Shown in pieces: positions 56,040 through 64,000 of a stretch of 64,000 nucleotides of DNA (its first letter is position 1; every line of letters starts with the position of its first letter). Under the pieces are notes generated by a model. The model searched no databases. It was not told the origin of the DNA and worked only from the letters and a program-made list of their open reading frames with translations. The stretch is taken from the NCBI GenBank assembly GCA_963682025.1, contig OY821521.1, positions 119,513,520 through 119,577,519 on the forward strand, read 5' to 3'. The position numbers were made by a program, and so were the translations under genes. The DNA is from Cordilura impudica. Lineage: Eukaryota > Arthropoda > Insecta > Diptera > Scathophagidae.

Positions 56040-58116
56040 CTTTTCATATTTCTCGTTATCACCAGCGATTTCTTTATACTTTCATCAATGTTTTGAGGTA
56101 TCATTGTCTTCAATTTATCGGAATCTAATTGAATTCTAGATAGAGCATCTGCATTAGTGTTATTTCTCCCTTTTTTGTAAATTATCTGAAAGTCGTAGTC
56201 AGATAATTCCAATCGAATTCTAGTCAATTTGGAACTTGGATTTTTATGTGTAAATAGTGCAATGAGTGGACGATAGTCGGTTACTACTATAAATTTTCTA
56301 CCGAATAAATAAGGTCTGAAAATTGTATACCCCAGTGTATACCAAGTAATTCTTTCTCAATTACTGACTTATTTCTCTCGTGTTTGTTAAGCGATCGACT
56401 GGCAAAAGATATTGGTCTATCTTCTCCAATTTCACCTTGCGATAACACGGCACCTAACGCAAAATCAGATGCGTCAGTTGTTAGTATAAATGGTTTTTTC
56501 GAAATTAGGGTATTGTAAAATGGGCGGACTTATTAGTCTATTTTTCAGTGTTTCAAACGCAGTTTTACATTCTTCTGTCCATTCGAGTTTTTGACCTTTT
56601 TTCAATAATTTGTTCAAACAATTTGCTATGTCGGCAAAATTTTCTATGAAACGTCTGTAGTAGTTGCAAAATGCTACAAATCGTCTAACATCGTCAGCAT
56701 TTTCTGGTACAGGATATCCTTTAATTGCTTCAAATTTTTCTGGGTCTGGTTTTATACCCTTTGGTGTTATTAAGTGTCCTAGATATACTACTTCAGGTTT
56801 TAAAAAACAACATTTACTAGCGTTCAGCTTTAAATTGTATTTCCGTAGTTTGTCGAAAACTTTTATCAGATTGTTGTTATGGTGATTTAGACTACAACCA
56901 AAAACTATGATATCATCTACATATAGGAAAGCTTCAGATTCCAAACCCGACAATGCTATAGTCAGCATGCGCTGAAAGCTGTTAGATGATATTTTCAGAC
57001 CGAAAGGTAGTCTTGTGTATTGGTAATTACCATTTGGAGTAGAAAAAGCTGTATATATAAAATATCATCTAAACGCGTTAAAGGAAATTTGTCATTCACA
57101 ATTCTGTCATTTAACCTTCTGAAGTCTACAACCAATCTCCATTTTTTTAAATCTGTCTGTCCCTTCTTTGGCACTAATAAGAGTGGTGCGTTGTAAGAGC
57201 TTATCGATGGTTCAATAATATTATTCTCTAAAAGTTTTTGAACTTGAGAATTTATCTCCGTTGTTTGTGCCTGCGGTAATCTATAATTTTTGATGTATAC
57301 TGGACTATTATCATTCAAATTTATTGTTTGTGTATAAAAATTGTTGGCAGTTAATTCTTCATCCTCCATGTGAAATATTGATTGATATTCCTTCAATATT
57401 GAGATAAGTTCATCTCTGTTCTCATCATCCAAGTCATTTAACTCAAAGTTTTTTAGTAATTTCCTAAATCTTTGCTGTGTATAATATTTCTCATTCTCTT
57501 TCCTGCTATATGAACATATATGATAGTTTCTCAGTGGTCTAGTTTCCACTTCTAAATTGTCTATTATAACTATATTGTCCGTTACATTTAGTAATTTGAT
57601 GTGTTGATTGCCATTCTTAGGTATTATTGCATTTGCCAAAAATACACCTTTATCAATCTCCCTATTCAATATTACGGAGTCCTCCTCCAGTTTAATATTA
57701 AATGGTATTACTATCTCACTTCGATGTGGTATTTTTACCTTATTAATCCTAAAAGTATTATCATGTATTGGAACTACTATCATCTCATTATTAAAATTAA
57801 ACGTAATACATATGTATCATAATCTATACTGCATCTATATTTTGAAAGAAAATCCCTTCCTAGAATTCCATCTGTCCTTATTGGGAAATTGTCGTCTACT
57901 AGTTGTATTTTCTGTCTGATAATATTATTATCGATATTAAAGTTAATATTCGTGGAACCTAGGGATTTCATAATTTCATCTGAAATTCCTGTCAAGTTGC
58001 AATAGTCATCCTGGTTTACCTCATAACTCGTTAAAAATTTATTCTTGCACAATGAGACATCAGCTCCTGTGTCAATTAAAAATGTTAACTGAGTATGCTG
58101 TATACTTTAGTGTTTT
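56040..58116 (-). pseudogene. pol: Protease, RT and RNase H, mdg1/412-like, copy B
   Basis: About 75 bases are missing at 58090 before the protease active site, and the shared shift is at 57782. RT: LKKWRLVVDFRRLND is intact where copy A has a stop. However, about 90 bases are deleted at 57050-57055, removing the LDMTNSFHQIKF motif with the first catalytic Asp. LPFGLKISSNSFQRM and YVDD remain. A one-base change at about 56495 shifts RNase H, which resumes in the frame ending RIQLDSDKLKTM. Confidence 0.85.
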
Positions 58117-59304
58117 CTAATAATTCAACCCTATTGGCAACTGTATTCTCCCGGTCTCCGGGCTTTGTGCGTTTCCCTGAATTGTATTCACATTACGATT
58201 TCTTGTACTGTTATTCGAACTATGGTTGTTTATATTCCCATTGTTGCTACGGTTTCTATTATTTCTGCTAAAGTTATTCGTACGATATCTGCTATTATTG
58301 TACGTGTATGAAATTTTCGTAAAACACTTGTTTGCAAAATGATTTAATTTTCCACACTTATTACATTTCGCACCTTCTGCGGGACATTTATCGCCATGAT
58401 TTCTTCCACAGTTTTTGCAAATCGATTGTCTCGTCACCTTAGTGTTACGTGTTCTATTATATTGAGCATTTTCATACAATATTTGCCCTTGTTGTTTCCT
58501 TGACGAAACTTTTTCGGCAATTTTTAGAGCTTCTACGAAAGTTGTAACTTGACTTGAGTCAATCGTAGTTATTATCTGCGGATCAGTTATTCCATTCACG
58601 AATGCGTTAAAGGCAATCTTGCTGTTGCTATTGATTATAGCATTTCTATTTGCCTCTCCCTGTTCGGTAATTTGTATCTCGTTCAATTCCGTAATTAGCT
58701 TTTCTCTTTTCGTTGCGAAACCTAATAAATTATTATCCCTTTGGATGGTACGTGTTATTTCACTCAACACAGCATATGAAGATCTTGATGATTTATATGT
58801 TAATTTTAATACCTCTATTAGATCATCAATATTAGTCGGTACAGAACTTTGTTTTACTCTACTCTGAACTTTTAAGTCCAGTCTTGATTTAAAAACAAAA
58901 TTAAAAAACGAATTGGCTTTTTCAGTAGCCACTGTCATCGATGCCGCTTCCAAATTTGTTAGAAAATCTTGCAGTTCACTAGATCTACCCGAAAATTTTG
59001 GTACCAATTTGGTAATCAACGATAATTCATTCATATCTAAAGTAGTCATGATTGGATTCGTTACTATTTTTCCCTTAGAATGTTGTTCTAATAACTTTAA
59101 AGCTTCTTCTTTAGTTTTTATAAAATTTCTCAAAATTTCTTTACCGTCTAATTCTTCCAAATCTGAATCTTTGATATAATTCTTTAATTTTTCCTCTAAT
59201 TTTTGTATTTCTATTGTTTTTTTCTTAATTGTCTCTAATGTGTACGGCCTCGTTAACGATTTTTTAGCATTCAAAATAATTTGTTCAAGGATTTTCTGCG
59301 CCTC
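58117..59304 (-). pseudogene. gag: Gag, mdg1/412-like, copy B
   Basis: The original start codon is ATT here (plus strand TCAATTT at about 59302 versus TCCATTT in copy A), but the frame is open from there to 58117 without the shift seen in copy A. Zinc knuckles CKNCGRNHGDKC and CNKCGKLNHFANKC are intact. It could still be made from a downstream ATG (59274). Confidence 0.85.
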
Positions 59305-59525
59305 AATTTATTTCATGTAATGTTGCTATGAAATGTTTTCGCTAAATGTAATGTCTGTTAAAATAATAAAAATCTCATTTCTTATAGTTGTTAATTGCTA
59401 GCATGAAGTCAAACCATTTCCTGTTCAAAACTATTACTATAGGTGAAATTATTATAAAAAATATTACCCAACCTATATACTTATCATAAATCTCTTTTAA
59501 ATTTATTTTCATATATTTTAATTAT

Positions 59526-59714
59526 CTATTCAAATAACGATAAGAGCGTGTCCTTGGTGGATACAAAATTTTCCATTTGCTCTTGTCCTAAATATGCTAA
59601 CTTATTTACTTTATACTCCACTGTGTTGGTTATATATATCTTTACTAAAATCCCTATTATAGACAGAATCATTAATATTATTACAACAATAATAGTTATT
59701 TTAAAAATCTTCAT
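59526..59714 (-). CDS. Small membrane protein upstream of gag, copy B
   Basis: 62 codons, MKIFKITIIVVIILMILSII then a KVNKLAYLGQEQMENF tail. Same length as copy A and still open, with conservative changes in the hydrophobic segment (F to V, L to I). See 42635-42823. Confidence 0.45.
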   Translation of the reverse strand: MKIFKITIIVVIILMILSIIGILVKIYITNTVEYKVNKLAYLGQEQMENFVSTKDTLLSLFE

Positions 59715-59851
59715 ATTAAAAAAAATTTTTTTTCTTTTTTTATTACTAAAAGTTTTTAATTGTTATTTGAAAATAACACGCTGTTTGAATTTATATAAAA
59801 AATAATATAAAATTTTATGAAATTTATAAAAAAAATAATATCTATAACATT

Positions 59852-60117
59852 CTAATTTTCTTTTAATTCTATTTTCTTTATCTTCATATGGGTATCTATC
59901 ATCTTCTCGATCTCGTCTATCCTGACCCAGTACTTGGCTGTTAAATCCCACGGTGGATGTGGTGATGAATTGACTATTCTTTTGATGTTTGCCAATTCTC
60001 TCCTCTTGTTTACTAAAAACCCACCACGACGCTTCGGTTGTTTTACCTTTGGGATGTTTAAAGGTTTCTCCGCTGGTTTAGGTCTGCTTCTTTTCAAGTA
60101 GTCTTCTATTGACTCTC
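59852..60117 (-). pseudogene. Basic small frame in the mdg1-like leader
   Basis: A basic, proline-containing stretch (PAEKPLNIPKVKQPKRRGGF) followed by NSSPHPPWDLTAKYWVRIDE and KMIDTHMKIKKIELKEN, about 80-88 codons. It has no in-frame ATG: an ATG at 60119 is one base out of frame. It lies upstream of the membrane frame and gag in the same element. I do not recognise the family. Confidence 0.3.
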
Positions 60118-60119
60118 AT

Positions 60120-60295
60120 TCATAATTTATTATTATATTTTCTTTTATTTATTTTATTTATTTTACTGCCTAAACCTTGTGCACGGGAGTTAAGTCGACG
60201 GAATCCATCGATCTCCAAAACCCTCAACCTACAATAAGAATTAATTATCAACAATAGAATAAATGCCACATTAATAATCTTGTTAACTAGAACAA
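60120..60295. other. Spacer between two LTR elements
   Basis: AT-rich, with a short GC-richer piece (TTGTGCACGGGAGTTAAGTC). The border between the copy B mdg1-like leader and the next element's LTR lies in or near here. No gene is seen. Confidence 0.35.
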
Positions 60296-60667
60296 AGTGT
60301 AATAAACTTTTGTATCGAAGTTTGTTTATTCATCAAGTATTTCGATTCATTCATTAAAAATAATAATAATGTCATATTAACAAAATTTCAGTTGTAAACG
60401 AAAACAAAGTGTTAATAAACTTTCGTTGAAACTTGATACCTTTGTTTTCGTCATTCACTACTACAAATACAATGTTGTCTTTTACGACTCACCACTTAAA
60501 CGTTCTGTAGAAAACAAGTGGACTAAGCATATTTTATGTATTGAATGTATTGAGTAATTATAAGTTTTTAGATTAAGAATATTTTTGTATTAAAAAGAAA
60601 CATAGAACAATAAAGAAAAACAGTTCATATTGAAAACGCAAATAGATGTGTCATAGACTCATTTAAC
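60296..60667 (+). repeat. Probable 5' LTR of the last gypsy/17.6-type element
   Basis: The right end is set by the primer site. The left end is a guess at AGTGTAATAAAC, since related LTRs start AGT. ACAAAGTGTAATAAACTTTTG is followed by a similar AAAGTGTTAATAAACTTTCG at about 60409. The second LTR lies outside the window. Confidence 0.35.
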
Positions 60668-60685
60668 TGGCGCAGTCGGAAAACA
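60668..60685 (+). other. Primer binding site, tRNA-Ser type
   Basis: TGGCGCAGTCGGAAAACA. TGGCGCAGTCGG is the serine-tRNA site of 17.6, 297 and related gypsy-group elements. Confidence 0.8.
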
Positions 60686-60689
60686 AATC

Positions 60690-61120
60690 CAAAAGATATT
60701 CTGAAGAATATCACTATTTGGTCGCGACGCAATAATAAAAAAAAAAAAAATAAAAAAAAAATATTCCGAAGAATATTAGTTTTTGGTATTGATAAAGAAT
60801 ATCCTTTTTTGTGAAAAAAAAGAACATTCACTCAAAACTTTACGATATTCCAAAGAATATCAATTTGTGAAATAAATAAAATATTCCGAAGAATATTAGT
60901 TTTTTCTAAAGAATATCCTTTTTCGTGAAAAAAAAGAAGGAACATTCACCCAAAACTTTATGATATTCCAAAGAATATCAATTTGTGAAGAAAAAGAAAA
61001 GAAAAAATAAAAAAATATATATTCCGAAGAATATTAATTTTTAAAACATTTTTGTGAGAAACATTTAAGAATTAAAAATATTTTTGAAAAACATTAAAAA
61101 TATTCCAAAGAATTTGATTT
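60690..61120 (+). repeat. Leader with seven palindromic ATATTC-NNNN-GAATAT motifs
   Basis: GATATTCTGAAGAATATC (60695), ATATTCCGAAGAATATT (60761), GATATTCCAAAGAATATC (60844), ATATTCCGAAGAATATT (60881), GATATTCCAAAGAATATC (60962), ATATTCCGAAGAATATT (61019) and TATTCCAAAGAATTT (61101). They sit in two larger direct repeats of about 120 bp that also share CCTTTTTYGTGAAAAAAAAG and CAAAACTTTAYGATATTCC. This is the position where gypsy has its insulator array. Confidence 0.75.
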
Positions 61121-61154
61121 TGAAAAAAAATTTTTGTGAAAAACATTTCGTTAC

Positions 61155-62215
61155 GTGAACTGTGGAAAAATGCCTAAAGACACAGAAAGAATCGAAACAA
61201 CACAGTACAAACCATACTTTAACATACTACAAACCGACGAAATATTCAACACAATGGCACCAACATCAGCAGCAACAGCTACAACATCAACATCAACTTC
61301 GGCTCCAACACCAACAACAGTGCCAACTGAAACACCATCATTGGGTCTGATTCCGATTTCTATCCTTTTGAAGGAAGTGGATAGAGTAAATGTCTTCACC
61401 GGGAGAGACCGAGACTACGATGTATCATCATTCATCAAGGAGGTCGAAATCTTCCTACGAATTTTTCAAGGTGGTGAGATGGAAGAATACATATATCACC
61501 GCTGCATACTAAAAAAAATACAGGGAGAAGCAGCCAACATAATTCGCGGATTAACTGACAAATCATGGCAGAACGTGAAGAATGAGTTACTAAAGGCGTT
61601 TGGCATCAAAGAAAGCTACACCCAACTGTATCACAGAGCATTATCAACTAAAAACAATGATGTAAGTCAATTATACAATAACTTTAAAATAATTTTAGAT
61701 AAGCTAAATACAAAATATGAACAAGATTCATGTAAACCTTTAGAATTTAACCCAAGTATAAACGAATCAATGATTTTTCGGACTTTTGTAAATAATATAC
61801 CTCCGCATTTGGCAAGTATTATATATAGCCGAAATATTAATTCTATAATATTAAATATACTAACCAAAATCATAACCAAAGTTATTTAGAACCTCACCAA
61901 GGGCAGAATTTTAGGCAACAAAATTTTGGACCGAATAGACAGAATTTTTCAGACCAACGAACACAAGGTCATCAAACACAGAATTTTCCAAATTCCAATA
62001 GACAAACACAGAGCTTTGCTAATCAGCAAAGACAACATTCTAACGTTATTCGGAATTCGCAGCAATTTGGACAATCTAATCAATCACGACAATATTCTGG
62101 TCAACATCTAAATAATGTTGAACCAATGGAAATAGATCATATTGAGCAGAATGAAATTGTTCCAAATGAGGAAGCAAATTTTCGTTCAGCCGAGAGGAAA
62201 ACGGTTTACCGATAG
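61155..62215 (+). pseudogene. gag: Gag of the last gypsy/17.6-type element
   Basis: Starts MNCGKMPKDTERIETTQ at 61155 (61255 is another possible start), followed by an Ala/Thr/Pro/Ser-rich stretch. The capsid is RDYDVSSFIKEVEIFLRIFQ, AANIIRGLTDKSWQNVKNEL and PSINESMIFRTFVNNIPPHL, of the errantivirus/17.6 type. A shift near 61840-61870 ends the frame at 61889. In the neighbouring frame a Gln/Asn-rich tail (for example QNFRQQNFGPNRQNFSDQR) runs to VEPMEIDHIEQNE and a stop at about 62213. No zinc knuckle. Confidence 0.75.
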
Positions 62216-64000
62216 TACAATTAACTATTGGTAATTCCAAGATAAGATGTTTGATTGATACCGGATCAACCACATCAATATTGAATTGTAATGCACTTCC
62301 TAGTTATAAGCGTATAAAATTGAAAGAACCATTGAGTTTCTCAACTTTGGCAAGCAAAGTTATTATAGGTGAGGAAATTGTCACGGAAATCCTAGAGGAA
62401 TTTTCCGATGATAATCTTATGGCACGGAAATTATTGAAGTTAACTAATAATAGATTTGATGAGATAATTGGAAATAATATATTAAAACCTTTGGGGGCAA
62501 GAATTTGTTTGGAAGAACGGTATATCCAAATTAATGATAGTAAAATTTTTTTTATAAACACATTTCCTTACAATTGCAACGAGATTCATGCATTGGAATG
62601 TTTGGAATTCGATAGGGAGAACGTTAAAAAACTTTTCCGAGTCGACATGAATTCCGAAGAGGAAAAGCTTCTTCGTGATCTTATAGATAAAGATAGTGAC
62701 TTGTTGTTTCATGAGGGTGATTCACTTACTCATACTCATGAGATAAGACATTCCATAATTACTACTACAGATAAACCTGTATACTCTAAGATATACAGAT
62801 ATCCCAAAATCCATGCAGAGGAAATCAACAGGCAGATCCGAGAGATGTTGCAACAGAAAATAATTGTTGAAAGTAACTCCGCCTATAATTCTCCTATTTG
62901 GGTTGTTCCAAAGAAAATGGATCAATCGGGCAGGAAGAAGTGGCGCATTGTTGTTGATTACAGGAAATTGAACGAGATAACGGTGGATGACAAATTTCCA
63001 ATACCCAATATAGAAAATATATTGGATAAATTGGGAAAATGTACTTATTTTACAACATTGGATTTAGCCAAGGGGTTTCACCAAATTCTCATGAATGCAG
63101 ACGATAGAAAGAAAACAGCCTTCTCGACTCCCTTGGGACATTTTGAGTATAACAGGATGCCCTTTGGATTGAAGAATGCTCCGGCAACTTTTCAACGTCT
63201 TATGAACTCTGTACTTAGGGAATATATAAATAGAATTTGCGTTGTTTACTTAGATGACATTTTAATTATTAGTACATCGTTAACGGAACATGTACAAAGC
63301 ATCAACAAAATTTTTCGAAAATTACGAGAGCATAATCTGAAGATACAGGTCGACAAATGCGTTTTTTTGGCGAAGGAAACTGAATACCTTGGTCACATTC
63401 TGAATGAGGAAGGTCTAAGACCTAACCCGAATAAAATTGATGCTATTCAGAAGCTGAAGCTTCCTGAAACAACTAAACAGATAAAGTCTTTCTTAGGAGT
63501 TACGGGGTATTACCAGAAATTTATTAAAGATTATGCAAAGGTTGCACAAGGATTGACTAAATACCTAAAGAAGAGTATGAAAATTAATCTCAGGGATCCC
63601 AATTATCACGATTCTTTTGAGAAATTGAAGAAGTTGATCATTAATCCACCGATACTTAGGTATCCAGACTACTCGAAAAAATTTTAAATTGACTACAGAT
63701 GCAAGTAATTATGCTATAGGTGCCGTATTATCTCAGGAGAATCATCCAATTGCCTATGCAAGTAGAACATTGAATGACCATGAGAGGCACTATGCGACTG
63801 TGGAAAAAGAATTGTTGGCTATTGTATGGGCAGTAAACTACTTCCGTCCATATTTATATGGCAAACGGTTTGAATTGTTTACGGACCATCAGCCATTGGT
63901 TTGGCTTCATTCCAAAACTAAGGGTAAAGATATTAACCAAAGACTCCAGCGTTGGCTGTTGAAGTTGGGAGAATATGATTTTAAGGTAAATTACATCAGG
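62185..64000 (+). pseudogene. pol: Pol of the last gypsy/17.6-type element, cut by the window edge
   Basis: Lies in a different frame from the gag tail and overlaps it. Protease: CLIDTGSTTSIL (62250) and RFDEIIGNNILKPLG. RT: AYNSPIWVVPKKMDQSGRKK, KWRIVVDYRKLNE, motif A FTTLDLAKGFHQIL, MPFGLKNAPATFQRL, the box YLDD (VVYLDDILII, 63250), YLGHIL, FLGVTGYYQKFI. An extra A in the run at 63680 shifts the frame after RYPDYSKKF. RNase H continues as [36 protein letters not shown] and [10 protein letters not shown] to the window end. Apart from that shift the visible part looks functional, so it is one of the least damaged pol genes here. Integrase and any env are outside. Confidence 0.85.

Larger units (their letters stand above)
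42890..59779 (+). repeat. Copy B of a large direct repeat
   Basis: Corresponds to copy A without the BEL element but with about 2.65 kb extra from triplication of the 45451-49150 segment. Right of 59779 the mdg1-like element continues naturally, whereas in copy A it is cut at the homologous base and joined to the start of copy B. The junction shows little or no microhomology. Confidence 0.9.
54130..60119 (-). mobile_element. mdg1/412-like LTR element, copy B (extends past the repeat into its leader)
   Basis: Same organisation as copy A. It continues to the right of 59779 into more of the leader, including a second small frame (59852-60117). Polypurine tract at 54131-54146 and 3' LTR start at 54130 (minus strand). 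No 5' LTR or TGGCGAC-type primer site is seen up to 60.3 kb, so the 5' end is missing or changed. Specific damage: ATG to ATT at the gag start, a deletion in protease, loss of RT motif A, and a deletion in integrase. Confidence 0.8.

Noticed and set aside
1..64000. tRNA or rRNA genes
   Set aside because: No A/B-box-bearing cloverleaf or rRNA core sequence was recognised on reading; a covariance search would be the proper test.

Overview
The window is eukaryotic and almost certainly from a higher (calyptrate-like) fly. It is AT-rich and has no tRNA, rRNA or intact host gene that I can recognise. Nearly every coding signal belongs to an insect retroelement or DNA transposon: gypsy/errantivirus, mdg1/412, BEL/Pao, Penelope and jockey-like non-LTR elements. 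The dispersed 'TTTTATACCCT...GTCCGTCCGTCTGT' repeats are of a kind common in fly genomes. The only host-like protein trace is a broken fragment resembling the AIP/FKBP-TPR co-chaperone.

Layout. 1-6.1 kb: a non-LTR fragment, a dispersed fly repeat, an internally deleted mdg1-like LTR element with both LTRs (1058-4766), and a second dispersed repeat. 6.4-8.3 kb: the AIP-like fragment and a non-autonomous element with long terminal inverted repeats. 8.5-14.9 kb: an errantivirus (gypsy-type) with 5' LTR, lysine-type primer site, gag, pol and a 3'-truncated env. Its env has a convincing splice donor/acceptor pair. 15.2-16.1 kb is low-complexity AT DNA. 16.97-20.05 kb: an almost intact DNA transposon with TAGGGTGGGTCA ends, an ATGTACAT duplication at each side, and a one-intron transposase gene broken by one stop codon. 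20-22.4 kb: small repeats, a LINE ORF1 and a MITE.

22451-59779 is the dominant structure: a direct head-to-tail repeat of about 14.3 kb. Each copy carries, left to right, a decayed gypsy RT of the K02A2.6-like type, two minisatellites, a decayed arthropod transposase-like gene, a Penelope 3' end with its GIY-YIG endonuclease, unclassified repeat DNA, and a minus-strand mdg1/412-like element. Copy A (22451-42889) additionally holds a 6180-bp BEL/Pao element inserted in the Penelope endonuclease, with an ACCAT target duplication; copy B keeps the empty site. Copy B (42890-59779) instead has the transposase-like segment in triplicate. The copies differ by roughly 1-2 percent by eye, so either a recent tandem duplication or two haplotypes placed end to end by assembly would fit.

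60.1-64 kb: the leader of the copy B mdg1-like element, then a plus-strand gypsy/17.6-type element with a serine-type primer site, a leader full of palindromes, gag, and pol that runs off the window.

The genes do not form a host pathway. Within each element they follow the usual plan: gag for particles, protease/RT/RNase H/integrase for copying and insertion, env for a membrane glycoprotein. Almost all are disabled by stops, frameshifts or deletions. The most useful leads are the unassigned transposon at 17-20 kb, the duplication and its empty-site control, the small membrane-protein frames upstream of gag, and the palindromic leader at 60.7-61.1 kb.
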